The notes under the pieces were generated by a model that searched no databases, was not told the DNA's origin, and saw nothing but the letters and a program-made list of their open reading frames with translations. Positions 46,290 through 54,380 of a stretch of 64,000 nt of DNA are shown here, piece by piece. Positions within the stretch are counted from its first letter, which is position 1. Each line of letters opens with the position of its first letter. Source of the stretch: Acinetobacter sp. N54.MGS-139 (GTDB lineage: Bacteria; Pseudomonadota; Gammaproteobacteria; Burkholderiales; Burkholderiaceae_F); NCBI GenBank assembly GCA_000980495.1, contig LARN01000001.1:31197-95196 (forward strand), written 5' to 3'. Position numbers and translations under genes: made by a program.

Positions 46290-47186
46290 TTAGTAGACCG
46301 ATGGCTCTCCTTCCGGACGGGTCTTAAATCGGCGATGTGTCCAAAGGTATTGATCCGGGTGTTTCAGAATAAATTGTTCGAGTTCTTGGTTCAGGCGCAG
46401 CGTATCGGCTGTGGCGTCGTTTGTCGGAAAGTTCTCCAGCGGCTTTGATAAGTGCATGGTGTAACCTTCAGGCGTTGTTTCAGCGATACCCCAAATTACT
46501 TTGGCGCCCGTTAACTTTGCCAGTTTAGATACCATCGGGAGCGTCGCGGCTTGGACACCGAAGAAGGGGACAAAGACGGAGTTGCGGGCGCCGTGATCCA
46601 TGTCGGGCAGATAATAAAAAGGCAGTGAAGCACGCAGGGCGCGGATGACTTCTTTCATCGCCGAGTTGGATTTGGGGATAAGTACAGGATCGGAGAAACG
46701 CTTTCTTGCTTCAAAAGCCCATTTGTCCCAAACCGGATTAGACTGAGTTTGATAAAGAGAGGCCCCGCGCACAATGGTGTTCATAGCGACGCCGCCGGCA
46801 TCTAATCCGACAAAATGCGGAGCGACGATGATGACTTTATCGGTCTTGCACAGAGCTTCAAATTGCTCTTTTCCCTCGAACTTAACCATGTCCAAGACCT
46901 GATCTTTGGAGCCCTTTGCCAGAACGCTGTGATCCAGAGCGGCTCGGATAAGGTTCCGGAACACGCCTTTTGCTGTTTCAACGCGTTTTTGTTCAGACCA
47001 TTCCGGAAAACAAAGGCGAAGATTGGTAAGCGCGATTTTTCTTCGTCTGGCAAGCACGAACCAGGTGACGGAGGCAAGAAAATCAGCTAAGTGTGTGCGG
47101 CTCGTCTGCTTCCAGTCGGACATGCCGTTCACAAGCGCGACGCAGGTTTTGGAAATGAGTAAATTCAGTGCGGATTTCTTAGCCAT
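46290..47186 (-). CDS. LpxL/HtrB-like lipid A acyltransferase
   Basis: A 298-residue inner-membrane acyltransferase of the lysophospholipid acyltransferase superfamily, expected to add secondary acyl chains to lipid A. The catalytic H-x4-D motif is H124-FVGL-D129 in VAPHFVGLDAGG, and a short hydrophobic N-terminal segment is present. The position between metK (divergent) and dapF matches Burkholderiales, where one or two htrB-like genes lie here. Only one is seen. Which chain it adds cannot be told from sequence. Confidence 0.87.
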   Translation of the reverse strand: MAKKSALNLLISKTCVALVNGMSDWKQTSRTHLADFLASVTWFVLARRRKIALTNLRLCFPEWSEQKRVETAKGVFRNLIRAALDHSVLAKGSKDQVLDMVKFEGKEQFEALCKTDKVIIVAPHFVGLDAGGVAMNTIVRGASLYQTQSNPVWDKWAFEARKRFSDPVLIPKSNSAMKEVIRALRASLPFYYLPDMDHGARNSVFVPFFGVQAATLPMVSKLAKLTGAKVIWGIAETTPEGYTMHLSKPLENFPTNDATADTLRLNQELEQFILKHPDQYLWTHRRFKTRPEGEPSVY

Positions 47187-47250
47187 GGATCAAAATTAAG
47201 CTTCTGTAAACAAAAGGTTGCTAAATTCTCAAGTGAAGGACGCCTTCTGC

Positions 47251-47279
47251 TTGATAATCGCAAGTCAGAGGATTATAGT
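47251..47279 (+). promoter_or_regulatory. Strong sigma-70 promoter of metK
   Basis: TTGATA (47251-47256) and TATAGT (47274-47279) are separated by exactly 17 nt. The predicted start near 47286 leaves a leader of about 122 nt before the metK ATG. The minus strand also reads TATAAT over 47272-47277, so the divergent acyltransferase gene may share this region. Confidence 0.7.
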
Positions 47280-47334
47280 TCCACGTTCGCCGAGTTAAAG
47301 GACAACTTGCGGGGCGATTAACAAATTCCGCTAA

Positions 47335-47363
47335 AGCGTCCGGAAGAAAGCTTCCGCGACGCT
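47335..47363 (+). promoter_or_regulatory. Stable hairpin in the metK leader
   Basis: AGCGTCCGGAAG pairs with CTTCCG-C-GACGCT (12 bp, one bulged C, AAAG loop) about 45 nt before the metK start. A smaller GCGG/CCGC stem precedes it (47309-47331), and an AU-rich ATTTTT/AAAAAT stem follows near the ribosome-binding site. No immediate T-run follows, so it is not a simple terminator. No known SAM or SAH riboswitch class was recognised. Confidence 0.5.
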
Positions 47364-47408
47364 GCCTCCTATTGATGATTTTTAGAAAAATTTTCGGAGT
47401 CAGCTCTT

Positions 47409-48599
47409 ATGAACAAGTCTGCAAAAGAATACCTTTTTACTTCGGAGTCCGTATCCGAAGGCCATCCCGATAAAGTCGCCGACCAAATTTCGGACGCCAT
47501 TCTCGACGCTATTCTCGAACAGGATCCGACTGCTCGAGTTGCCGCTGAAACTCTGTGCACGACCGGAACCGTCATGCTCGCCGGCGAAATTTCGACCACC
47601 GCAAATGTGGATTACACCAAGATCGTTCGCGACACCTTGAAGCGCATTGGTTACGATGACAGCAGTTACGGTATTGACCATAAAGGCTGCGCAGTCTTGG
47701 TTGCTTATGACAAACAGTCTCCCGATATCGCTCAGGGCGTCGATAAAGCTCAGGACGATCCGCTCGAAAAAGGCGCCGGTGATCAGGGCCTGATGTTTGG
47801 TTACGCCTGTGACGAAACAGACGCGCTGATGCCTGCTCCTATTTATTACGCTCACCGTCTGGTTGAACAGCAGTCTTTGATGAGAAGAACCGGCGAGATG
47901 CCCTACCTTCGTCCGGACGCTAAGAGCCAGGTGACGATGCGTTACGTGGACGGCCGTCCCGTTTCTGTCGAGACAGTTGTTCTTTCTACTCAGCACGCTC
48001 CTGAAATGAGCGAAGGCGATAAGATGAAGCCCGAATTCGTTCAGGCTGTGATCGATAAGATCGTTCGTCCGGTATTCCCGCCCGAAATGCTCAAGGACAC
48101 GAAGTTCCTGATTAACCCGACCGGCCGCTTCGTCGTCGGCGGACCTCAGGGTGACTGCGGTCTGACCGGTCGTAAGATCATTGTGGATACTTACGGCGGT
48201 GCCTGCCCCCACGGCGGCGGTGCTTTCTCCGGCAAGGATCCCACAAAGGTAGACCGTTCTGCCGCTTATGCCTGCCGCTACGTGGCTAAGAACATCGTTG
48301 CTGCCGGCTTGGCAAAACAGTGCCAGATCCAGGTTGCCTACGCCATCGGTGTTGCCAACCCCGTGAACATTACGGTTTACACGGAAGGCACCGGCGTCAT
48401 TCCGGACGAAAAGATTGCCGAACTGGTCAGAGAGCATTTCGACCTTAGACCTGCCGGCATTATCAAGATGCTGGATCTGCAGCGCCCGATCTACTCCAAA
48501 ACGGCCGCTTACGGTCACTTCGGAAGAGAGGAACCGGAGTTCACCTGGGAACGTACGGATAAAGCTCAAGCGCTTCGCAAGGCGGCCGGTTTAGCCTAA
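47409..48599 (+). CDS. metK: S-adenosylmethionine synthetase
   Basis: MetK makes SAM from methionine and ATP. The 396-residue protein carries [33 protein letters not shown], and the phosphate-binding [20 protein letters not shown], all conserved. Length and motifs are canonical. It is a single-gene unit with its own promoter and structured leader and ends at the terminator 48617-48649. An antisense open frame covers most of it and is a coding shadow. Confidence 0.98.
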   Translation: MNKSAKEYLFTSESVSEGHPDKVADQISDAILDAILEQDPTARVAAETLCTTGTVMLAGEISTTANVDYTKIVRDTLKRIGYDDSSYGIDHKGCAVLVAYDKQSPDIAQGVDKAQDDPLEKGAGDQGLMFGYACDETDALMPAPIYYAHRLVEQQSLMRRTGEMPYLRPDAKSQVTMRYVDGRPVSVETVVLSTQHAPEMSEGDKMKPEFVQAVIDKIVRPVFPPEMLKDTKFLINPTGRFVVGGPQGDCGLTGRKIIVDTYGGACPHGGGAFSGKDPTKVDRSAAYACRYVAKNIVAAGLAKQCQIQVAYAIGVANPVNITVYTEGTGVIPDEKIAELVREHFDLRPAGIIKMLDLQRPIYSKTAAYGHFGREEPEFTWERTDKAQALRKAAGLA

Positions 48600-48616
48600 T
48601 TTCCCCCTCAAATCAG

Positions 48617-48649
48617 TCCCCGGAGTCACGCTCTCGGGGATATTTTTTT
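48617..48649 (+). terminator. metK terminator
   Basis: TCCCCG-GAG pairs with CTC-CGGGGA with one bulged base, and the stem is followed by TATTTTTTTA, a clear U-tract on the plus strand. Confidence 0.85.
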
Positions 48650-48689
48650 ATAAGATAAATAGTTTGACTTCTAGCTGAAAGGAATCAAG

Positions 48690-49985
48690 ATGACAGTACG
48701 TGTTTTAACCGGTGTGACGCCCAGCGGCACACTTCATCTGGGGAACTATGTCGGCGCCATTCGTCCGGCAATCCAGAAAAGCCGGGCTGAAGGTACGGAA
48801 AGTTTTTACTTCTTGTCTGACTATCATGCTTTGATTAAGACTAGCGATCCGGATCGCGTTGAGAAGAGCCGTATTCAGATTGCCGCGACTTGGCTCGCCT
48901 GCGGACTGGATCCCAAACGCGTGCATTTTTATCGTCAAAGCGATCTTCCTGAGACGGTGGAACTCAACTGGATTTTGAACTGTGTGACGTCCAAAGGCCT
49001 GATGAACCGAGCTCATGCCTATAAAGCAAAGGTAGAAGCCAACGAAGCCGCAGGCGAAGATCCGGACAACAACGTGACCATGGGCCTGTTTTGCTATCCG
49101 ATCCTGATGGCAGCGGATATTTTGATTTTCAAGGCTAATTTCATTCCTGTCGGCCGTGATCAAATCCAGCACATTGAAATGTGCCGAGATATCGCGACAC
49201 GATTCAATCAGATGTACGGAAACGGGGAGGAGATCTTTCCGCTGCCCGAAGCACTGGTCGACGAAGACACCGCGATCCTTCCGGGATTGGACGGCCGCAA
49301 GATGAGTAAGAGCTACGACAACGTTATTCCCCTCTTTGAAGGCGGAGAAAAGGCTCTGCGTGAAGCGATCATGAAGATCGTGACGGACTCGAAGCTGCCC
49401 GGAGAGCCTAAGGATCCGGATTCGACCTCTCTTACCGCCCTTTATGATGCGTTCGCATCGCACGAAGAAAGAAACGAATTTCGTAAGAAGCTGCAGGAAG
49501 GTCTTGGCTGGGGCGAAGCCAAGGAAATCGTTTTCCAAAAGATTAATTCCGAAATCGGTCCGATGCGTGAGCGCTACGAAGCCTATATGCAGGAGCCGGA
49601 AAAGGTAGAGGCGATCCTTCGCGAAGGTGTTGAAAGAATTCGTCCGATGGCTCGTGCGCTTGTGGATCAGTGCCGCAACGCCGTGGGCTTAAGAACTTTC
49701 AAACCGCTGCAGGAAAAGAAGGCTGCGGCAAAGGCAAAGAAGAGCAAAGCTTCTCTGAAACAGTACAGAGAAAAAGACGGGCTCTTCTACTTCAAGCTCG
49801 TCAACGGTCAGGGCAAGACTCTTCTGACTGCAGGCGGACTCCCCTCCGGCAAAGAAGTTGGTGCTCATCTTCAGAGCTTTAAGGCTTCCGGCCTCGGAGC
49901 GCTGAAGGATATTTTCTGTCAGCTTGATGCTGAAGCTACAGAGGCCGAAGTTCAATCAGCCCTCGACGAGCTGACTCAGGAATAG
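48690..49985 (+). CDS. trpS: Tryptophanyl-tRNA synthetase with C-terminal extra domain
   Basis: TrpS charges tRNA(Trp). The class I motifs are the HIGH-equivalent in TPSGTLHLGNY (residues about 10-20) and KMSKS in GRKMSKSYDN. The catalytic body ends near residue 345. A Lys/Ala-rich linker and then a domain of about 80 residues follow (QYREKDGLFYFKLVNGQG, LLTAGGLPSGKE). This tail resembles the small YegP/DUF1508-type repeat, making the protein 431 residues instead of about 335. The extra domain's role is unknown. Confidence 0.94.
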   Translation: MTVRVLTGVTPSGTLHLGNYVGAIRPAIQKSRAEGTESFYFLSDYHALIKTSDPDRVEKSRIQIAATWLACGLDPKRVHFYRQSDLPETVELNWILNCVTSKGLMNRAHAYKAKVEANEAAGEDPDNNVTMGLFCYPILMAADILIFKANFIPVGRDQIQHIEMCRDIATRFNQMYGNGEEIFPLPEALVDEDTAILPGLDGRKMSKSYDNVIPLFEGGEKALREAIMKIVTDSKLPGEPKDPDSTSLTALYDAFASHEERNEFRKKLQEGLGWGEAKEIVFQKINSEIGPMRERYEAYMQEPEKVEAILREGVERIRPMARALVDQCRNAVGLRTFKPLQEKKAAAKAKKSKASLKQYREKDGLFYFKLVNGQGKTLLTAGGLPSGKEVGAHLQSFKASGLGALKDIFCQLDAEATEAEVQSALDELTQE

Positions 49986-49990
49986 TTGTG

Positions 49991-50542
49991 TTAGAGGCGG
50001 CGGAAGCCCGAATCCGAGATGACAGCATCGAGCTTGGCGTCGAAGGGCTCTGCCGCAAAATCTAAATCACAAAATTCGGAGAAGCAGATACCTGCGGTAA
50101 ACGGCTTTTCCGCACAGGCCGAGAGATAGCGGTCGTAGTAACCGGCTCCGTAGCCAAGTCGGTAACCTTCTTTGTTTAAGGCAACGCAAGGGACGAGAAG
50201 AAGCGGGGGTTCGGAAAAAAGTTCCGAGGTCGGTTCCGGGACGTCGAAGCGGCCGATCTTTAGAGGCTTCTCAGGATCCCAGTAAGCAAAACGCATGGTT
50301 TTTCTTTCTGTTACGGGAAGGAAAACTCGGCGGTTCGAGTCAGCGCGGAGCCATTTTTCCAGTACTTCAGAGATATTCGGTTCGGAGCCGATAGGAAGAA
50401 AGGCGCCGATTGTCTTTACCTCTGCGGACTCCAAGAAACGACTGACGAATCCGCACAAGGCACGGTTAAGCTCCGCGTATTTTGCAGAACTTAAGGCATT
50501 CCTCTCTTTTAACACTCGGGCGCGTTCACTTTTTTTATCCAT
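49991..50542 (-). CDS. 5-formyltetrahydrofolate cyclo-ligase
   Basis: The enzyme converts 5-formyl-THF to 5,10-methenyl-THF. The ATG at 50542 gives 183 residues; an open frame to 50644 would run across the cca start. The substrate and ATP-binding signatures are the N-terminal RARVLKERNAL region, the middle VFLPVTERKTMRFAYW, and LVPCVALNKEGYRLGYGAGYYDRYL near the C-terminus. It is convergent with trpS (5-nt gap) and divergent from cca (36-nt gap). Confidence 0.9.
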   Translation of the reverse strand: MDKKSERARVLKERNALSSAKYAELNRALCGFVSRFLESAEVKTIGAFLPIGSEPNISEVLEKWLRADSNRRVFLPVTERKTMRFAYWDPEKPLKIGRFDVPEPTSELFSEPPLLLVPCVALNKEGYRLGYGAGYYDRYLSACAEKPFTAGICFSEFCDLDFAAEPFDAKLDAVISDSGFRRL

Positions 50543-50578
50543 ACTATGATCGATCCTGCAGTACCTAGGAACTAAGTT

Positions 50579-51691
50579 ATGTCTCTTAAAAAATACATTG
50601 TAGGCGGTTGGGTACGGGACAAGCTGCTCAGCGAGCTTGGACATCCCATGCAGAGCAACGACAAAGACTGGGTCGTTACCGGGGCGACGCCGGAAGAGAT
50701 GCTCAAATTAAAGTTTGTTCCGGTCGGCAGTGATTTTCCGGTGTTTCTGCATCCGAGGACACACGAAGAATATGCCCTTGCGAGGACTGAACGAAAAAGC
50801 GGACACGGGTATAAAGGCTTTACTTTTTTTGCTGACCCTTCCGTCACGCTGGAGCAGGATCTCCTGCGGCGAGACCTCACCGTCAATGCGATGGCCATGG
50901 CAGAAGACGGACGCCTTATCGACCCTTACGGCGGTTTTGAAGACTTGAAAAAAGGTGTCCTGCGGCACGTCAGCGCAGCCTTTGAAGAAGATCCGCTGCG
51001 GGTGTTGAGAGTGAGCCGTTTTCGGGCAAAACTGCCGTGGTTTCGTATTGCTGAAGAAACAAAGGCGATGCTAAGGCGCATGGTAGAAAGCGGCGAAGTG
51101 GATGCTCTAGTGCCCGAGCGTGTCACTGCCGAGATTCGTAAGGCGCTAAAGGAAGCAAACCCCTCGATCTTTTTTGACGAACTTGAAGCGAACGGTTTTA
51201 TAGCGCGCGTCTATCCTGAATGGAAACAAACGGACTTTTCCCGCGGTCTGCTGGATCGTTTGGCATCCGGCTTTACGGAGGAGGAAAAATTTGCGGCTTC
51301 GGTTGCGTCGGTAGATCCGGATAAACTCCTGAATTTGCTTGAGTCACTCAGAATGCCTAAAAAGCTGACTGAGTTTGCGCAGCTTTTCTCAGAAAGTCTG
51401 CGGGACGGTTTTGAGAATGCCGCTGACGGCAAAAGCGTTCTTTCTGTTCTTCGCCGTAAAGATGCTTTGCGGCGCCCCGAGCGATTTGCTCAGCTTTTGC
51501 GCCTGCTGAAAGCAGCGCATCGTATTGACTCTGATGAAAAATGGCTGACATCTGTCGAGGCGGTTCGATCGCTTGACTTCAGGTCAATCTCAGAGAGTGC
51601 GACGGATAAATCTCGCATTCCGCAGCTAATAGAAGAAGCGTCCGTTCGGGCGATTGATGAGACACTAGATAAACTTACCGATCAGCATTAA
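50579..51691 (+). CDS. cca: CCA tRNA nucleotidyltransferase
   Basis: Cca adds or repairs the 3' CCA end of tRNAs. The 370-residue protein has the class II head motif GGWVRD (9-14), the catalytic D28-K-D30 pair, and [11 protein letters not shown] and [16 protein letters not shown] in the neck. The HD domain of the longer E. coli-type enzyme is not evident; the C-terminal part is divergent helical. Its 3' end overlaps the DUF2905 gene by 27 nt on the other strand. Confidence 0.93.
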   Translation: MSLKKYIVGGWVRDKLLSELGHPMQSNDKDWVVTGATPEEMLKLKFVPVGSDFPVFLHPRTHEEYALARTERKSGHGYKGFTFFADPSVTLEQDLLRRDLTVNAMAMAEDGRLIDPYGGFEDLKKGVLRHVSAAFEEDPLRVLRVSRFRAKLPWFRIAEETKAMLRRMVESGEVDALVPERVTAEIRKALKEANPSIFFDELEANGFIARVYPEWKQTDFSRGLLDRLASGFTEEEKFAASVASVDPDKLLNLLESLRMPKKLTEFAQLFSESLRDGFENAADGKSVLSVLRRKDALRRPERFAQLLRLLKAAHRIDSDEKWLTSVEAVRSLDFRSISESATDKSRIPQLIEEASVRAIDETLDKLTDQH

Positions 51692-51856
51692 CACCACGGC
51701 AATGAGAATGGTACTTGCTAACGGGATCTGAATCGGATGGCCGAAGAGTTTGAAATAAAGATCGCCGGGCAGCCGACCGATTCCAAGCTTTTGAAGCCAT
51801 GGAATGGCAGAAGTAAGGACACATAGTCCGATGAAAATAGTCAATATCCAACGCAT
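51665..51856 (-). CDS. DUF2905 small membrane protein
   Basis: A 63-residue protein with two predicted membrane helices (about residues 3-20 and 41-60) joined by [16 protein letters not shown], the DUF2905 signature loop. Function unknown. The ATG at 51856 gives the family N-terminus [10 protein letters not shown]; an upstream start at 51898 would overlap the folB control region. The 3' end overlaps cca by 27 nt. Confidence 0.8.
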   Translation of the reverse strand: MRWILTIFIGLCVLTSAIPWLQKLGIGRLPGDLYFKLFGHPIQIPLASTILIAVVLMLIGKFI

Positions 51857-51899
51857 GGAAAGATTTTGACACATTAATAACGAATAGAGGAAGTTCAAA

Positions 51900-52304
51900 G
51901 TGGATTTGGATCCAATGCTTATTTCAGGAAAATATTGGAAGATAAAACTGAATCGCTACGAAACGAAGGCTCGGATCGGTGCGTATCAGCACGAGAGACT
52001 TCTTCCTCAAAGATTAAGATTGAACGTCTCCGTGTACGTAGAGAAGGGTTCGGCGCCGGTCAATGAGCTCTCGGAAGTTTTTAACTACGACAGAATCATT
52101 GAAGCGATCGAAGTAGTCGTTCAGGAAGGTCACATTGATCTGCAGGAAACCCTGTTAGAGAGAACGGCGGAGCGGCTGCTGAAATACCCCGAAGTGGCCG
52201 CAGTTCAGATCGGCAGCGAAAAACCTGATGCATATTCAAAAGCCGAATCTATCGGCGTTGAGGCATTTTTTAGTAAAGATAAGGAAAGGACAAAGAATCA
52301 ATAA
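51900..52304 (+). CDS. folB: Dihydroneopterin aldolase family protein
   Basis: FolB acts in tetrahydrofolate synthesis on dihydroneopterin. The 134-residue protein shows the tunnelling fold: RIGAYQHERLLPQRLRLNVSV, FNYDRIIEAI, and the C-terminal strand ending VEAFF. The GTG at 51900 has AGAGGAAG about 7 nt upstream, so I prefer it over the ATG at 51915. A 1-nt overlap (TAATG) couples it to ttcA. The catalytic lysine region reads IGSEKPDAYSKAESIGVE, slightly variant. Confidence 0.85.
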   Translation: MDLDPMLISGKYWKIKLNRYETKARIGAYQHERLLPQRLRLNVSVYVEKGSAPVNELSEVFNYDRIIEAIEVVVQEGHIDLQETLLERTAERLLKYPEVAAVQIGSEKPDAYSKAESIGVEAFFSKDKERTKNQ

Positions 52305-53209
52305 TGGAACCCGTCAAAATCGAAGAGCTTAGAGATCAAACAGAACAAAATATTTCGACTGCGGAGGAGACTGCATCAGAGGCAGCTTCCGAAGAGAAGA
52401 AAGAGCGTTTGTCGTTTGAAAACAGAAAACTCGAGAAGCGCTTGGTCAGACTCTGCGCCCAAGCGATTACGGATTTCAACCTGATCGAAGACGGAGACAA
52501 AGTGATGGTATGTGTCTCCGGCGGGAAAGATAGTTATGCACTGCTGGATGCGCTCGTGCGCCTGCAGGGACGCGCGCCGATTCACTTCGAGCTGCTGGCA
52601 TTTTGTCTGAACCAGCATCTTCCTGACTTCCCTTTGGATCGTCTTATTGCGCATCTGAAGAAGATCGGAGTCCCCTATCACATTGAGGATCAGGACACTT
52701 TCTCCATCGTAAAGTCGAAATACTCGGACAATCGAAATCTTTGCTCGCTATGCTCGCGTTTGAGAAGAGGCATTATTTATCGCGTAGCAAGAGAGCAGAA
52801 GTGTACAAAAATTGCGCTCGGACACCATTTGGACGATGTGGTCAGCACGCTGATGCTGAATATGTTCTACGGCGGGCGCCTTAAGTCCATGCCTCCGAAG
52901 CTGTTGAGCGATGCCAAAGAGCACATTGTGATTCGTCCGCTCGTGTATTTGCGCGAGAAAGATTTGGCCCGCTGGTGCCGCATCAAAGGCTACGATGTGA
53001 TCCCCAAATTATGTGGGGCTGATGACGTCTGCCGCCGTGAAATGAAAGAAATCATTCAAAGGATGGATCGAGAGACGCCGGGAAGAGTAGAGAACATTTT
53101 CCGCAGCTTGACCCGGGTCGCTCCGTCACATTTACTGGATCAGACACTTTTTGACTTTAAGGACCTCGAAAAAGAGCGCCTCTCTCCTGAAACATCGGAG
53201 GAAGCTTAG
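52304..53209 (+). CDS. ttcA: tRNA 2-thiocytidine biosynthesis protein TtcA
   Basis: TtcA thiolates cytidine 32 of some tRNAs using a [4Fe-4S] cluster. The 301-residue protein has the PP-loop CVSGGKDSYALLDAL (about 69-83), the cluster cysteines in LCSLCSRLRRG, and a third cysteine in the KLCGADDVC region. An acidic N-terminal extension of about 35 residues precedes the core. The start overlaps folB by 1 nt. A weak hairpin at 53230-53257 follows. Confidence 0.93.
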   Translation: MEPVKIEELRDQTEQNISTAEETASEAASEEKKERLSFENRKLEKRLVRLCAQAITDFNLIEDGDKVMVCVSGGKDSYALLDALVRLQGRAPIHFELLAFCLNQHLPDFPLDRLIAHLKKIGVPYHIEDQDTFSIVKSKYSDNRNLCSLCSRLRRGIIYRVAREQKCTKIALGHHLDDVVSTLMLNMFYGGRLKSMPPKLLSDAKEHIVIRPLVYLREKDLARWCRIKGYDVIPKLCGADDVCRREMKEIIQRMDRETPGRVENIFRSLTRVAPSHLLDQTLFDFKDLEKERLSPETSEEA

Positions 53210-53229
53210 CGCGGAGATCCGTGTTTTCG

Positions 53230-53257
53230 AGCGGTCCGGCAGGGCTTTTGGGCCGCT
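53230..53257 (+). terminator. Possible ttcA terminator
   Basis: AGCGGTCC and GGGCCGCT arms (one G-U pair) with a 12-nt loop are followed by TTGGTTTGG. The U-tract is interrupted, so efficiency is uncertain. Confidence 0.5.
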
Positions 53258-53278
53258 TTGGTTTGGTATGATACCGTG

Positions 53279-53307
53279 TTGAGGGTGAGTGCCCGAACCC
53301 TTATAAA
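53279..53307 (+). promoter_or_regulatory. Promoter of the CBS-domain gene with spacer dyad
   Basis: TTGAGG (53279-53284) and TATAAA (53302-53307) are spaced by 17 nt, 47 nt before the CBS gene. The dyad AGGGT-N10-ACCCT (53282-53286 and 53297-53301) overlaps the -35 and spacer and could be an operator. Confidence 0.5.
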
Positions 53308-53354
53308 GATCAAATACATAGCGTATGGGCAATAGGTTTTAGCAAGAGGTATAG

Positions 53355-53810
53355 ATGAGAGCTCGTTCTATCAAAATTATCGATTTGTCAGTACATACAG
53401 TTGCCACAATTCCGCTGGGAACTTCTGTTTTGGATTGTTCTAAAGCCATGCGAGCTCTTCATGTAGGAAGTCTGGTTGTCATTAATGATGAAAGACAGCC
53501 GGTCGGAATGATCACCGATCGTGATATTTGCATTGAAGTCGTGGCATTAGAGAAAGATCCGAAGGGACTCAAGGTTGAGGATGTTATGTCCTCGCCTGTT
53601 TGCACTGCCGGCGCCGATGAAACCGTAGTTGATGCTTTGGCAAGAATGCGCGAACAGGGTATTCGCAGACTGCCGGTTGTAGACAGCGAAGGTAAGTTGT
53701 GCGGCATCGTAACCGCAAACAATATCGTTGAAGAAATTTCCGAGCAGCTCGACAGCATTGTTCGCGCGATTAAATCTTCTAAGACTAGAGAACAGTCCGA
53801 AAGACCTTAA
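53355..53810 (+). CDS. CBS domain-pair protein
   Basis: A 151-residue protein composed of two CBS motifs in tandem (about 17-75 and 80-138), which fold as a Bateman module and usually bind adenine nucleotides. RPVGMITDRDICIEVV and LPVVDSEGKLCGIVTANNIVEEI end the two motifs. There is no attached catalytic domain, so it is probably a nucleotide-sensing regulator with an unknown partner. It is preceded by its own promoter and followed after 14 nt by a PEBP gene. Confidence 0.9.
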   Translation: MRARSIKIIDLSVHTVATIPLGTSVLDCSKAMRALHVGSLVVINDERQPVGMITDRDICIEVVALEKDPKGLKVEDVMSSPVCTAGADETVVDALARMREQGIRRLPVVDSEGKLCGIVTANNIVEEISEQLDSIVRAIKSSKTREQSERP

Positions 53811-53824
53811 GAGGGAAAAGAGGG

Positions 53825-54304
53825 ATGGAGAAACTTGAAATTCAGTCTCCGGCATTTGCGACGGGGGCACCGATCCCGAAAGAATTTACTCAGCAGGGAA
53901 GCGACATGTCTCCTCCGCTGGATATCACCAATATTCCCAAAGGCACACAGTCTTTAGTGCTGGTATGTGTCGATCCGGACGCGCCGGATCCTGAGGCTCC
54001 GAAGCTGACTTTTGTCCACTGGGTGGCCTACAATCTTCCGGCTCAGCAGCTTTCCATCCCGGAAGGCGCAGACCTTGAAAGTCTTTTCCCCGGCTCCTGC
54101 GAAGGCGTAAACGGCAGAGGCACTGTGGGCTACATCGGTCCGAAGCCTCCGATCGGAACACACCGTTACTTCTTCAAAGTATTTGCGGTTGATACGGTCC
54201 TCAGCTTCAACGAACCGCCGGAACTTAAGGACGTGTTTAATGCCATTGACGGCCGTGTCGTTCAAATGGCAGAGACCATGGGAACGTACAAACTTCAGTT
54301 CTAG
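53825..54304 (+). CDS. YbhB/YbcL family (PEBP/Raf kinase inhibitor-like) protein
   Basis: A 159-residue PEBP-fold protein. The family signatures are SPPLDITNIPKGTQSLVLVCVDPDAPDP, FVHWVAYNLP, and GPKPPIGTHRYFFKVFAVD; the D-P-D-A and H-R-Y residues line the anion pocket. The bacterial members have no established substrate. No signal peptide is present, so it acts in the cytoplasm. It is likely cotranscribed with the CBS gene and ends at the terminator 54324-54350. Confidence 0.92.
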   Translation: MEKLEIQSPAFATGAPIPKEFTQQGSDMSPPLDITNIPKGTQSLVLVCVDPDAPDPEAPKLTFVHWVAYNLPAQQLSIPEGADLESLFPGSCEGVNGRGTVGYIGPKPPIGTHRYFFKVFAVDTVLSFNEPPELKDVFNAIDGRVVQMAETMGTYKLQF

Positions 54305-54323
54305 AAGTCCGTCTCCGGAAAAA

Positions 54324-54350
54324 CCAAAAGGCCGCGATTGCGGCCTTTGG
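54324..54350. terminator. Bidirectional terminator between PEBP gene and ppk2
   Basis: CCAAAAGGCCGC pairs with GCGGCCTTTGG (one bulged A) around a four-base loop between two convergent genes. Confidence 0.8.
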
Positions 54351-54380
54351 CGTCTCTGCGCCGCTTAAGCAGCAGCAGAT

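Noticed and set aside
47286-47408. Known SAM or SAH riboswitch upstream of metK
   Set aside because: None of the conserved cores I know could be matched; recorded as an unclassified leader.
47400-48569. 389-codon open frame antisense to metK
   Set aside because: It covers nearly all of metK in the opposite strand and has no recognisable motif; long antisense frames are expected opposite strongly codon-biased genes.
53210-53354. tRNA or small RNA gene in the ttcA-CBS gap
   Set aside because: No cloverleaf could be drawn; the gap is explained by a weak terminator and a promoter.
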